A DNA stretch of 64,000 nt from Bacteroidota bacterium (GCA_018818065.1 JAHISV010000007.1:62001-126000), one strand, 5' to 3'. Shown: positions 27,962 through 37,488, counted from the first letter of the stretch. Numbers and translations: made by a program. Notes: generated by a model not told the origin, from the letters alone.

Positions 27962-28342
27962 TTAACCTTCTATACTTTTTAATAATTCTTTTACCAGTGT
28001 TTCAATCTCTTTTATGCTCATACCCTCAGCCAGCGCGTTTTTTATTATGGGTTCAATTTTTTCCTGAATCCGTAATTCTGCCATTTCCTTTTTTGTATCT
28101 GAATTAATCCCGGAGGCAAAAAATCCCTTGCCGCGTCTGGAGTGGATGAGTCCTTCCCTTTCCAGCGCTTCGTAGGCGCGCTGTACGGTTATCACGCTTA
28201 TCTTCTGACTGCTTGCCAGCTTACGGATAGAAGGGAGCGAGTCACCTGCCTTAAGGCTGCCGGAGAGCACCTTTGCCCTCACCTGCCGGATAATCTGGCT
28301 CTGTAAAGGTTCATCCGATAAATCTGTTAGATTGAGAATCAT
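27962..28342 (-). CDS. GntR-family regulator, YtrA subfamily
   Basis: ATG 28342 has AGGA upstream; the longer frame starts with GTG at 28372. The 126-residue product has a winged-helix domain (LQSQIIRQVRAKVLSGSLKAGDSLPSIRKLA..., then VITVQRAYEALEREGLI) and only a short helical C-terminus, which is the YtrA type. These repressors usually control an adjacent ABC transporter, and here the gene is first in such an operon. A palindrome that matches YtrA-type operators overlaps the promoter at 28570-28598. Confidence 0.88.
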   Translation of the reverse strand: MILNLTDLSDEPLQSQIIRQVRAKVLSGSLKAGDSLPSIRKLASSQKISVITVQRAYEALEREGLIHSRRGKGFFASGINSDTKKEMAELRIQEKIEPIIKNALAEGMSIKEIETLVKELLKSIEG

Positions 28343-28426
28343 TAGTTTTCCTGCTGTTTTCAAAAACTTCACCGGAATCCCCCCGGAACCGGTGTTGTAA
28401 GAATAACAAAGCAGGCAGTTTTAAAA

Positions 28427-28470
28427 GGTCATTTCGATACGTCCGAAAATAATCGGACTACTCAATGACC
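28427..28470 (-). promoter_or_regulatory. Hairpin in the 5' leader of the gntR-ABC operon
   Basis: On the minus strand GGTCATT (28470-28464) pairs with AATGACC (28433-28427), enclosing a second pair TCCGA/TCGGA, and TTTT follows. It lies about halfway between the predicted start of transcription and gntR. It could be a partial terminator or RNA-stabilising element. Confidence 0.45.
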
Positions 28471-28557
28471 AAATTGTGTGCGTGGTTTTCGAGTATCCCA
28501 CCCTTATTTTGATATTTCGGCGGGATGTATTGAGAAAACAAACATCAACTGCCTTGA

Positions 28558-28598
28558 CTGTACATATACAATATATACAGCCAGAATAAATTTGTCAA
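28558..28598 (-). promoter_or_regulatory. Promoter and overlapping YtrA-type operator of the gntR-ABC operon
   Basis: Minus-strand TTGACA (28593-28598), 17 nt and TATATT (28570-28575) form a strong promoter. Its -10 lies inside the near-palindrome CTGTA-n-ATAT...ATAT-n-TACAG (28558-28580), the shape bound by YtrA-type GntR proteins, so binding would block the polymerase. This leaves a leader of about 220 nt. Between 28599 and 28793 I see nothing else. Confidence 0.6.
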
Positions 28599-28793
28599 GG
28601 ATTTTTTTTAGAAATAGTTGGGGGGATAAAACAGGACTGAAACTGGTAGTTATTTTTGGCGTTGTTCGCCCAACTCATACTATGAATACTTATTTGAATG
28701 AAGTAAATGCAGCAAGAAATTTTGGGATAGGCAAAAAGCAGCGATCTTCAATTAGAAAACTGCTTTTCTTTTTTTGGGGAAGTAGATGTGGAA

Positions 28794-30209
28794 TTATTTC
28801 ATCAACACCATTTTTTTACTGAGGATTGTTGTTCCAAATCGAATCTGATAAACATACATGCCGGAACTTAGTTCTGCGCCGGAATTATCTTTTCCATCCC
28901 ATGTAACTGAATTCCACCCCATGGACTTTTTACTGTTAACCAGTTCAACAACTCTCTGTCCGAGCATATCGTAAATTTCCAGTTTGACGCTGCCCTGTTG
29001 CGGCAGATAGTAATCAATACGTGTTGAGGGATTAAAGGGATTCGGGTAATTCTGCTTTAATACAAACTCCGTTGGAAGTTCATTCGCGAATTCAATTCCT
29101 GTAGCTCCTGCACCAATTTTCTCATCTATCAAATCCCAATAATCATTTTTTGCGCCGTCGAGTCCCAGCGACCAGATGCCCACTCCCTTCATGTTTTTCT
29201 GGATAGTAAGATCATATTTATAGCCTAAGCTCTTTTTATTATCTATCCAAATCTGGTTCCAGGTAGTGTCATTCTCCCATCTGTACCATGATGTGCCATA
29301 AAAAGCATCCCATTGTTCATCCAATTCAGCGGAGTAACTTTCCAAATCACGGAAAGGCACATAGGAGATGTATGTATTCGAAGTATCACGGGGTTCTTTT
29401 GTTGCGGTCTGCCAATGTTCGCCAAAGTAAGCGAGACCCAGGAGCAACTTTTCAGAATTATTTTGAATAGCTTCGCCATAATCTTCATTCAATGATCTTG
29501 TTAAATTCAACCAGCTTCCACTTAGTGGAGCGGTCGGACCCGGATCACTCCAGAAACCAAAAAAGTTGTAGCCCATAACGAACAGATAATCACACGATTC
29601 CGCGAGAGCGTTAAAATCCCAGTTGCCCCAGTTTACAATTGGAGAAGAAAAAGAAATTTCATTGCCCGGGAAGTTTGATTTAACAGAATCAGAAAGTATT
29701 TGTAAAAAATTCTGAACCGGTTCAGCCCGATCACTATAGCCAATAGGTTCGAAATCGATATTAATCCCGTCAAATTCGTACTCATCCATTATAAAGAGGA
29801 CATCTGCAATAAAGTTACCTCGGATTATTTCATCAGTAAAAACATTGTGAATTATATTAGTGTCTATTTCAATAACTGACATGAGGAGTTTTACATTGTT
29901 AACCTTACAACTATCAATAACATCATTCCATGGCCAGAGATAGGGGTAACCTTTGGGGTCAGTTGGAGAGTTCACCAAATCCGGAGCGTTAATTTTTCCG
30001 AGCGAGTCAATCTTAAATGGAAAGCAGGCAAGGTGAGTAAGTAGATCGTACCTTATGTACTTATAGTTACTATCCGGGTGCGTGTATTCCCAATCAACCA
30101 GAAATCCAAATACATCTTTGGTTAATTTTTGATTACCCGTTTGCGCAGCAGAAAACTGACTGAGCGATAAAATGAGTAATAGAATAGGTAAGATTTTTCT
30201 TAAGAACAT
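28794..30209 (-). CDS. Secreted glycoside hydrolase family 18 protein with T9SS sorting domain
   Basis: The 471-residue product has a signal peptide (1-22) and a GH18 barrel with the catalytic motif DGINIDFE at 147-154 (E154 is the acid). Around residues 385-471 comes a Por secretion-system C-terminal domain with QNYPNPFNPSTRI and a final strand ending KKMVLMK. GH18 enzymes cut chitin or peptidoglycan-like glycans, but some are lectins; the complete D-x-D-x-E motif here argues for an enzyme. It is probably secreted and cell-surface attached. Confidence 0.9.
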   Translation of the reverse strand: MFLRKILPILLLILSLSQFSAAQTGNQKLTKDVFGFLVDWEYTHPDSNYKYIRYDLLTHLACFPFKIDSLGKINAPDLVNSPTDPKGYPYLWPWNDVIDSCKVNNVKLLMSVIEIDTNIIHNVFTDEIIRGNFIADVLFIMDEYEFDGINIDFEPIGYSDRAEPVQNFLQILSDSVKSNFPGNEISFSSPIVNWGNWDFNALAESCDYLFVMGYNFFGFWSDPGPTAPLSGSWLNLTRSLNEDYGEAIQNNSEKLLLGLAYFGEHWQTATKEPRDTSNTYISYVPFRDLESYSAELDEQWDAFYGTSWYRWENDTTWNQIWIDNKKSLGYKYDLTIQKNMKGVGIWSLGLDGAKNDYWDLIDEKIGAGATGIEFANELPTEFVLKQNYPNPFNPSTRIDYYLPQQGSVKLEIYDMLGQRVVELVNSKKSMGWNSVTWDGKDNSGAELSSGMYVYQIRFGTTILSKKMVLMK

Positions 30210-30415
30210 AGCTTCTCAACTTTCATTAAATTAGACTTAGACGGTGGTAAAATACATCATTCTTATAACTTTTGCCAGGCAGCTTAAATCAGTTTATTAC
30301 AAATGGATTTTAATACGGAACACGGTTGCAATAAAATTAGTTTACTGATAAATTATGTTCAGAAATACCAGAGACAGACAATAAGTTTATTATACTCAGT
30401 TTTTAGTGAGAAAGA

Positions 30416-30862
30416 ATGAATCCAAAAAATTACGACCCGCAAATGCACACAGCCGAGCATATCCTTAACAGTGTTATGTCGAAGAACTACACCGGGGCAA
30501 GATCGTTCAGCAATCATATCGAAAAGAAAAAATCGAAGTGTGATTACCATTTTGATAGAAACCTTACCGACGAAGAAACAGAAAACATCACTAAATCTGT
30601 TAATGAAGTCATTAAGAAAGAACTTGATATCACCGAAAGTTATATTCCCAGGAGCGAAGCTGAAAAGCATTTTAGCCTTAGCAATCTGCCCGACGAAGCA
30701 GGAGAAGAACTAAGAATTATAAAAGTCGGTGATTTTGATACCTGCCTTTGCAGCGGACCTCATGTGAATAACACGAGGGAAATTGGTGAATTCGTTTTCG
30801 GGTCTTCAAGTTTTGAAGAGGGAGTTTTGAGAATCCGATTTAATTTAAAGAGACCCGATTAA
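30416..30862 (+). CDS. AlaX-like alanyl-tRNA editing domain protein
   Basis: This 148-residue free-standing editing domain has the zinc motif HTAEH (H11, H15) and the second pair C112 and H116 in CSGPH. Such proteins hydrolyse mischarged Ser- or Gly-tRNA(Ala), and a few act on Thr-tRNA. It is cytoplasmic. It ends only 4 nt into the 3' end of the convergent kinase gene. I cannot tell the exact tRNA specificity. Confidence 0.75.
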   Translation: MNPKNYDPQMHTAEHILNSVMSKNYTGARSFSNHIEKKKSKCDYHFDRNLTDEETENITKSVNEVIKKELDITESYIPRSEAEKHFSLSNLPDEAGEELRIIKVGDFDTCLCSGPHVNNTREIGEFVFGSSSFEEGVLRIRFNLKRPD

Positions 30863-32434
30863 CTATGCATTGGGAATAGTATTGAATCGAGTTGCGGAAG
30901 TACACTGAAATCCGGTTTTGGATGTTTATTCAAGAGAACTCTGAACCGTGTCCCCTCACCCTTAATACTATCTACGGAAATAAGTCCATAATTGATATCG
31001 ATGTATTTTTTAACGAGGGCCAGTCCTAAACCATTCCCCTCAAATTTACGGGTGTATCCGGTTTCCTCTTGCGTAAATGGCTGAAAAAGCTCATGCAGAA
31101 ACTCTTCGGACATTCCAATACCGGTATCGTTAACCTCAACGACAATTCTGTCCTGATCATGATTTTGTATATTAACCGTAACGGAACCCTGGTTTGTATA
31201 TTTAATTGCATTGTCAATCAGGTTCGAAAACATTTGTGTAACTGTGTATTTATCCCCGACAATAAAATCATCTTCAATTTCGGTATACATGTTGAATTGC
31301 AGGTTCTTGTTATCAATGAAAGGTTTAAATTCATTCTGCAAATCATTAATTATATCGTTAGTTAAGCTCAATTTCTCATATTGCACTTCAAAACTCCCGG
31401 CATAGAATTGAGACATATTCAAGACTGAATCAATAGTCCTGATTAGCCTTCTGCTGCCGCTGTTAATGGCTTCAAAACTCTCGTTTATATTTTCAGAATC
31501 GCACGGATGTAGTTCTTCTTTTATGAGAGAAATATAGTTCATAATTGTGTTTATCGGAGTTCTGATTTCATGCGACATTTGCGCAAGGAATGCTGACTTA
31601 AGCTTTTCCGATTCCTCTGCCTTCTCTTTGGCAGCAATTAATTCAACTGTTCTATCGTTTACTCTTAGTTCGAGTTCATTATTAATATGTTCCAGCTCAT
31701 AGTTAATTGTGAACATCTTTTCGACCATCTCATTAAATACAAATGCGAGAGTTCCAATTTCATCCTTACTGGTAATATCTACTCTTCTTGTAAAATCTCC
31801 GTTGGCTATACTAATTGCCGTATCAATAATTTTATAAAGAGGTGTTATAAGTTTTTTCCCAACAAAGAGAAATATGAATAATCCAACAAACAGCACAGCA
31901 ATAGCCGCCTGCATTATTGTAGTTTTCAATTCAGACAAACCACTATTAAATTCAAAAAGGGAATAACCTAAATAAATATTCCCCTGCTGCCCCGAAAGAT
32001 TTTTTATAGTGGAAGCATATTGATACGATTCCCCGTTCGGAGAAAATTTCATCTCATTCTGAGGAGTTTTATACGCGTCAATTATCGCGCGATCATAATT
32101 ATAGGAAAATTGCAAGGTATTGCCGGCATCGAAGTATAGAAGGTAAGACAAATGGGAGCCGCGTAAAAGAGAAGGATAAAAAATATCACTATTCTTCGAA
32201 TCAGTAATCCCGGGATTAATTAAGAGCACATCCTGGAAGGTGTTATTCATACTAAGTAGATCGTATTCAATTGACTGTAGTCTTTGCGCTTTATACTGCT
32301 CTGTTACAAAGAAGTAAATAAAGGAAAAACTAACCAGAACAATTGAAATATAGAGAACCGTAATCCGTATTTTGAATGAATTAAAGATATTCCCTCCATG
32401 AAGAATGTAATTTTCGAATCCTTTCGAAAAACAT
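30859..32434 (-). CDS. Membrane sensor histidine kinase, expressed through a +1 frameshift (candidate)
   Basis: The main frame codes for a kinase: one helix (ITVLYISIVLVSFSFIYFFV), a periplasmic part, a second helix, HAMP (near 32250 minus 490 nt), HisKA with AQMSHEIRTPINTIMNYIS, and HATPase with NDTGIGMSEEFLHEL and GNGLGLALVKKY. The frame has no ATG, GTG or TTG before the first helix. An ATG at 32434, overlapping the stop of the upstream gene (TAATG), opens 17 codons (MFFERIRKLHSSWREYL) that end at CTT TAA. Skipping one T there joins the kinase frame and gives 524 residues. Alternatives are a homopolymer sequencing error, an ATC start at 32388, or a pseudogene. Confidence 0.7.
32381..32397 (-). 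other. prfB-like +1 frameshift site (candidate)
   Basis: On the minus strand the bases read GGAGGG-AATAT-CTT-TAA. The E. coli prfB site reads AGGGGGTATCTTTGA; the segment here, AGGGAATATCTTTAA, matches it at 12 of 15 positions, including TATCTTT before the stop. The SD-like element is 5 nt from CTT instead of 3, and the stop is TAA, which either release factor can read. Confidence 0.5.
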
Positions 32435-32694
32435 TACAGAACTATACTGCCCACTCTGCTTATTGTGATATTTTCATTATACAATTCAGTATCAGCACAG
32501 AAAAACGAATTTGTTGATACCTGCTCGTGGTTAATGTAAAGAAAATATGATGTGACCCCATCACCATAATGCTCGCCATTTGATTGTGATAACTCGCTAA
32601 ATGTTGCATTATAAATATGCAGATCTCTCTTTCTTCCGTAGAAAATTATTCTGGAGTTTGAAAAACTGATATTTGCATTATTCTTAATGTACAT
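32434..32694 (-). CDS. Small protein upstream of the sensor kinase, function unknown
   Basis: ATG 32694 has GAGGA upstream; the GTG at 32721 is less likely. The 86-residue product (MYIKNNANISFSNSRII...) is beta-rich with no signal peptide, no helix spanning the membrane and a Cys near residue 65. Its stop overlaps the kinase ATG at 32434 by one base, so it is translated together with the kinase, and it may modulate it. I do not recognise a family. Confidence 0.55.
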   Translation of the reverse strand: MYIKNNANISFSNSRIIFYGRKRDLHIYNATFSELSQSNGEHYGDGVTSYFLYINHEQVSTNSFFCADTELYNENITISRVGSIVL

Positions 32695-32817
32695 GAAGCT
32701 GTCCTCAATTAGAAAAATCACTTACTGTACTATCGAAAACAAATGCAAAATTATTTAGTCAAATTGAAAGATATTTTAAGGGTAATTAAAAATGGATGGA
32801 TAATATGTTGATATACA

Positions 32818-34080
32818 TCATTTATTCTTATTAGCGCCTGAAATCAAAAGAAATGAGATATCATCACCCTGAACTTGCGGATGAGTATAATCAGAAATTG
32901 CCTTTGGAAGGCTGGTTAGTATGTGATTGGAGTCAAATTGATACTTTTTAACTTCATTAAATAACCTTTCGAATCCAAACAAGTCCCCGGCAAGGTTACG
33001 GGCTTCAATAATGCCGTCCGTAAAACTGAATAAAAGGTCCTCAGGCTCAAATGAAACAAAGTTAACTTCATACTTCCAATTTTGCATAACCCCAAGAACA
33101 ACATCTGTGGCTTCGAGGACAACTTTGTTCCCGTTTTTTCTGATAATAAAAGGAGAAGGATGTCCTGCATTGATGTAGGTTAGCTCCATGGCATCAGTAT
33201 TTAAGATTCCAAAAAACATAGTTACAAAAATTCCTTCGGGCGTTTTTCTGGTAAAAAAATTATTCAGTTTAAAAACAACTTCCGTAAGATTATGCTTGTA
33301 CTCGAAAGAAGCCGAAAGGAAAGCTTCTACCGATGCCATTAATAACGATGCATGTGCGCCTTTCCCTGTAACATCTCCAATAGTAAAAAATACTTCGTTC
33401 TCGGCAATAGGGAAAAAATCAAAATAATCACCACTTACATATTTAGCGGGTTTATAGAATCCTGTAAACATATAGTCTTTAACAACAAGTTTATTTTCGG
33501 GTAATAAATTGTTTTGAATGGAGGAAGCAATGGCGAGATCAGTTTCCATCTTTTCCTTCAGAACTATCTGTTCATGCATTAAGGCTTTATCTAAGGTAAT
33601 GGACGCCAGCTTGGAAAATTCAGTTAAAAGAAGTTCATCCTCTTCATCAAAAAAAGTTTTTCCTTTTTTATTAATTATTTGGGCTGCGCCAATAATCTGC
33701 TCCTCTATTTTAAGGGGGACAGTTAAACAGGATACTGTTTTCATCCCTGTTCTTTTATCGATTCCGGGATAAAAACGATCATCTTTCTCTGTGTTTTTTG
33801 TGTTTAGCAGCTCACCCGTCTTTGCCGCATAGCCAACAAGTCCCTTTCCAAAAGGCACTCTCATTTCCTTTGCTTCATCATCTGTTAAATTTGTTGAAAC
33901 TTTCATGAAGAGTTCATTATTAACAGCATCAACTAAAAATATAGAAGCCGCTTCAGCATTCAGCAAAATTGTTGCCTCATTCATAATCCTCTTAAGGGTC
34001 TCGTCGCTGGATAGTGACGATGAGACTATAGCGTAAGAGTCAAGAAGATTATATAGGTTTGATGAAGATAATCTTTTCAT
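32818..34080 (-). CDS. GAF domain-SpoIIE (PP2C-type) phosphatase
   Basis: The 420-residue cytoplasmic protein has a GAF domain (about 15-165, with ASIFLVDAVNNELF and CLTVPLKIEEQIIGAAQIINK), a coiled linker, and a SpoIIE/RsbU-type serine phosphatase from about residue 190 (SGDYFDFFPIAENEVFFTIGDVTGKGAHASLLMAS, later FSFTDGIIEARN). The Asp ligands expected in SGDYFD and GDVTGKG are present. It may dephosphorylate an anti-sigma antagonist, but no such antagonist is in the window beyond a weak STAS-like candidate at 43446. It lies upstream of the small protein and sensor kinase on the same strand. Confidence 0.88.
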   Translation of the reverse strand: MKRLSSSNLYNLLDSYAIVSSSLSSDETLKRIMNEATILLNAEAASIFLVDAVNNELFMKVSTNLTDDEAKEMRVPFGKGLVGYAAKTGELLNTKNTEKDDRFYPGIDKRTGMKTVSCLTVPLKIEEQIIGAAQIINKKGKTFFDEEDELLLTEFSKLASITLDKALMHEQIVLKEKMETDLAIASSIQNNLLPENKLVVKDYMFTGFYKPAKYVSGDYFDFFPIAENEVFFTIGDVTGKGAHASLLMASVEAFLSASFEYKHNLTEVVFKLNNFFTRKTPEGIFVTMFFGILNTDAMELTYINAGHPSPFIIRKNGNKVVLEATDVVLGVMQNWKYEVNFVSFEPEDLLFSFTDGIIEARNLAGDLFGFERLFNEVKKYQFDSNHILTSLPKAISDYTHPQVQGDDISFLLISGANKNK

Positions 34081-34460
34081 TTTTCACCTGTATGTGATCC
34101 GACTAACATTCATTGAATATATTTTAAACTAGTTTTAAAACCATGGAATATCAATATAAAACTACACAAGGATATATGAAAATTTCTGACTCAGATTAGT
34201 CCTCAATTTCAATTTGATACAGTTATGGATTAATGTCCAAGTAGAATGTGGTCAATTACCACTATTTGCATAAGTTTTTTTGGTACACCTTTTGTAATAA
34301 CAGTAATTAAATATGCACCCGTAATAAAAGTTTCCCCTGGGCGGCAGTTTTAGGATGAATTCGGCTGGCGAAGATTCCTAAGATTGTCGCCTTTTGGCTT
34401 TAAAACATATCTTTTAGATTACTCCAGTTTAAACTAAATTGAGTATCAGAATTTATTATC
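34081..34460. other. Intergenic region between divergent genes
   Basis: 380 nt separate the GAF-phosphatase and the MATE gene. It is AT-rich. I see a palindrome AAACTAGTTT near 34128 and a plus-strand hairpin GGCGA...TCGCC (34367-34391) followed by TTTT. No ORF or clear promoter stands out. Confidence 0.4.
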
Positions 34461-35801
34461 ATGAGTAATCTAAAACAACATATCAAAGAGACCCTTATTC
34501 TTGCAATACCAATTTCAATTGGCCAGCTTGGTCATATAATGATGGGTGTTGTTGATAGCGTTATGGTAGGACATGTCGGAGCCGCACAACTGGCTGCCTC
34601 CTCCCTGGTAAATGGTTTTTACTTTTTGATTGTAGTCCTTGGAATTGGAATGACTTCTGCCATTACACCCCTGGTTTCAATTGCCCTGGGTGCCGGGAAA
34701 AAATCTGAATGCGGTGTAATCCTCAATCAGGGATTTATTGTTAATTTCATTTTCTCTGTTATCATTCTCACAGTGCTCTATTTTGCCTCCGGGCTAATTG
34801 AATATTTAAATCAGCCAGAGGAAGTTACGGTTCTGTCAATATCCTATTTGCGTATTCTTGCTTTTTCTTCAATCCCATTCCTTGTATTTCAGGTCTACAG
34901 ACAATTCTGCGAAGGTGTGAGCGTAGTAATACCACCAATGATAATTGCGCTGATGGCCAATTTAGCGAATGTATTTTTTAACTGGGTGTGGATCTATGGA
35001 AAGCTTGGATTCGAACCTATGGGACTTGACGGTGCAGGTTACTCTACTCTTTTTACAAGAAGTCTGATGGCCCTTGCCATGGTTGTGTTCGTATTCAAGA
35101 CTAAAAAATTCAGCGAGTACCATATTCATTTTAGGATGAAGGAGGTTACTCCAATAATCATTAAAAAATTGATTGCCATTGGGATACCAAGTGGTTTTCA
35201 ATATTTTCTTGAGGTAGGATCCTTCGCATTCGCGGCAGTAATGATTGGTTGGATAGGCAGTGTTCCTTTAGCTGCACATCAAATTGCCTTGAATTTAGCT
35301 TCTGTTACTTATATGGTAGTATTGGGTATCACCTCAGCAGGCACTATAAGAGTTAGCAACGCCTTTGGAAACAAGAACATTCAAAGAGTAAAAGAAGCCG
35401 GTTTCACAACTCTTTTACTCGCCGGAACACTAATGGGTACTTCGGGACTGTTTTTTATAATAACCAGAAATTTTCTACCTACTCTCTATATAGATAATGA
35501 GATAGTAATTGGGATAGCAAGTAATCTAATAATAATTGCGGCTCTCTTTCAGATTTTTGACGGACTACAGGCAGCAGGCATTGCTGTTTTACGCGGACTT
35601 ACTGATGTAAAGATTCCCATGTTTATTTCACTATTCTCTTACTGGGGTATTTCAATTCCTGTTGCGGCACTTCTGGGGTTCGCCTTCGATTTGGGAGCAA
35701 TTGGAATTTGGATTGGACTTTCAGTGGGACTTGCACTGGTAGCTTTTATCACTATTTACCGGTTCACAAAAATAAGCCATCGCCTTTACGATGACGCATA
35801 A
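34461..35801 (+). CDS. MATE-family efflux transporter
   Basis: The 446-residue protein has twelve hydrophobic helices in two MatE halves; the N-half opens LILAIPISIGQLGHIMMGVVDSVMVGHVG and the C-half has GFQYFLEVGSFAFAAVMIGWIG. These inner-membrane pumps use Na+ or H+ gradients to export drugs or metabolites. It ends 3 nt before the phosphoesterase gene, with which it may be co-transcribed. No clear ribosome site is seen before the ATG. Confidence 0.92.
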   Translation: MSNLKQHIKETLILAIPISIGQLGHIMMGVVDSVMVGHVGAAQLAASSLVNGFYFLIVVLGIGMTSAITPLVSIALGAGKKSECGVILNQGFIVNFIFSVIILTVLYFASGLIEYLNQPEEVTVLSISYLRILAFSSIPFLVFQVYRQFCEGVSVVIPPMIIALMANLANVFFNWVWIYGKLGFEPMGLDGAGYSTLFTRSLMALAMVVFVFKTKKFSEYHIHFRMKEVTPIIIKKLIAIGIPSGFQYFLEVGSFAFAAVMIGWIGSVPLAAHQIALNLASVTYMVVLGITSAGTIRVSNAFGNKNIQRVKEAGFTTLLLAGTLMGTSGLFFIITRNFLPTLYIDNEIVIGIASNLIIIAALFQIFDGLQAAGIAVLRGLTDVKIPMFISLFSYWGISIPVAALLGFAFDLGAIGIWIGLSVGLALVAFITIYRFTKISHRLYDDA

Positions 35802-35804
35802 TAT

Positions 35805-36851
35805 ATGGCAGGCAGGAAACTTAAAATACTATTTATCTCCGACACACATCTTGGATTCGATTTAAGTTTTCAACCCCGCACCAACAGGCGCCGCAGGGGC
35901 CACGACTTCATGAAAAATTTCAAGACGGCGCTTGAAACCATCTCATCTGACAATATTGATCTCATCATACACGGTGGCGATCTCTTCTTCCGCAGTAAAG
36001 TACCTGATCAGTTAGTTGATTATGCTTTCGAACCAATTATGAAAGTTGCGGAAAGTGGCACTCCATTCCTTATTGTTCCGGGCAATCATGAAAGATCATT
36101 TATACCGCGCTCGCTATTTCATACTCATAATAATCTTATGGTTTTTGATGAACCAAGAACATTCAACTTTTTCATTGATGGAATTTCACTTTCAATTGCC
36201 GGACTTCCCTTTCATAAAAACAACATAAGGGATAACTTTACTGAATTAGTAAAGAAGACTAAGGTTGATAAAACCAATTCAGATTTCAATTTGCTTTGCC
36301 TTCATCATGCTATTGAGGGGGCAACTGTTGGACAACAAAATTATGTTTTCAGAAAAGGTGAAGATGTAATTAGAGGAAGTGACATTCCGGGTAATTTTGA
36401 TATTATACTATCAGGTCATATTCACCGCGCGCAGGTATTAACAAAAGATCTAAGTGGTAATGATCTTGCTGCCCCTGTTATATATGCAGGCTCGGTTGAG
36501 AGAACGTCATTTGCCGAACAAAATGAAGAGAAAGGTTATTATGTAATTGAACTAGTTTTTGAAGACGATAAGAAAGAAGTGAATTGGATATTTAAGCCGT
36601 TTGCCACCAGAAAGATGATAACTCTGGAAATTGAAACGACTCAGTTTAACAATAAAGAACTTGAGGAAGTAATAAGAAAAAAACTTCTAAATATTGATAA
36701 GGATGGGATCGTTCAGGTGAGACTTAAAGACGAAAACTCAACCAGAACTTATAATAATATCACCACAGCATTCCTGCGCAGTGTAGTCCCTGAGACAGTA
36801 AACATTTCATTGTCCTTCCCCGGGATCAGTAGATATAATAAGAACGAGTAA
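35805..36851 (+). CDS. Metallophosphoesterase, SbcD/Mre11-like
   Basis: The 348-residue protein has the calcineurin-like motifs in order: FISDTHLG, HGGDLFFR, IVPGNHER, the His in LCLHHAIEG, and LSGHIHRAQ. The opening, length and C-terminal capping domain are like SbcD/DNA exonuclease Mre11. No SbcC-like ATPase is next to it. It may work on DNA ends; a cyclic-nucleotide or nucleotide phosphatase role is less likely. Confidence 0.8.
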   Translation: MAGRKLKILFISDTHLGFDLSFQPRTNRRRRGHDFMKNFKTALETISSDNIDLIIHGGDLFFRSKVPDQLVDYAFEPIMKVAESGTPFLIVPGNHERSFIPRSLFHTHNNLMVFDEPRTFNFFIDGISLSIAGLPFHKNNIRDNFTELVKKTKVDKTNSDFNLLCLHHAIEGATVGQQNYVFRKGEDVIRGSDIPGNFDIILSGHIHRAQVLTKDLSGNDLAAPVIYAGSVERTSFAEQNEEKGYYVIELVFEDDKKEVNWIFKPFATRKMITLEIETTQFNNKELEEVIRKKLLNIDKDGIVQVRLKDENSTRTYNNITTAFLRSVVPETVNISLSFPGISRYNKNE

Positions 36852-36855
36852 TTGC

Positions 36856-37488
36856 TTATTCATAAAATGTGGGTCTTAAGGAATCCTTCAAATGCTCTTT
36901 AATTTCATCCAGATGCCTTTCGTTAGTTCTATTTGACGAGAGTTCCGGTAAACTGTCAAAGGGGAAAAAACCAACTTCCGTAGTCTCCTCGGAAGTAGCT
37001 GCTTCGCCGCCAATAAGATCGCACAAAAATATTAACTTAAAGGCATGGAATAATTCCAAAGGTCTGCCTGATCTATTGGCATCAAAAACACCGATAAGCT
37101 TTGTGGGTCTTACTTCAAATCCACTTTCCTCAAAGGTTTCCCTTACGGCAACTTCGGCTGGAGTATCTCCAACATCAGCCCATCCACCCGGCATAGCCCA
37201 CCTACCATCTGTAGATTCACGTACAAGCAAAAGTTTATCATCTTTAACCACAGCACTCCTTACGTCAACTTTAGGCGTGGCATAACCGGGTTGTAACATT
37301 AGGATTTTTTCTGTGCTCTCCTTTTCAAGTTGAGTATTGTTGGAAACAATTTCCGCTGCAATTTCAGTTAATCTGGAATAACGTCCACGTTCATAATTGT
37401 TTTCGCAAAAAGCTAAACCGGTTTGACTTAAAGATTGTATTTCCTGGGCAATTTTTAACCATTCTAAGTTGTTGGTTGTCATATTCAT
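36856..37488 (-). CDS. Nudix hydrolase
   Basis: The 210-residue protein has an N-terminal helical domain (about 1-60) and a Nudix box GGWADVGDTPAEVAVRETFEESGFEV near residue 105, in which Asp replaces the first Glu, as in other GGWADVG-type members. These enzymes hydrolyse nucleoside diphosphate-X compounds such as ADP-ribose. It is convergent with the phosphoesterase gene, 4 nt apart. Confidence 0.88.
   Translation of the reverse strand: MNMTTNNLEWLKIAQEIQSLSQTGLAFCENNYERGRYSRLTEIAAEIVSNNTQLEKESTEKILMLQPGYATPKVDVRSAVVKDDKLLLVRESTDGRWAMPGGWADVGDTPAEVAVRETFEESGFEVRPTKLIGVFDANRSGRPLELFHAFKLIFLCDLIGGEAATSEETTEVGFFPFDSLPELSSNRTNERHLDEIKEHLKDSLRPTFYE

Noticed and set aside
28478-28822. 114-codon plus-strand ORF
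   Set aside because: It runs over the gntR promoter and into the GH18 3' end, has no ribosome site and no protein-like composition.
32250-32250. ATG 32250 as the start of the sensor kinase
   Set aside because: The frame continues upstream through a clear membrane helix and basic lead-in, so this start would remove the first transmembrane segment.
34993-35011. GGATTCGAACC-like string resembling a tRNA T-arm
   Set aside because: It is within the MATE coding frame and has no other cloverleaf parts.
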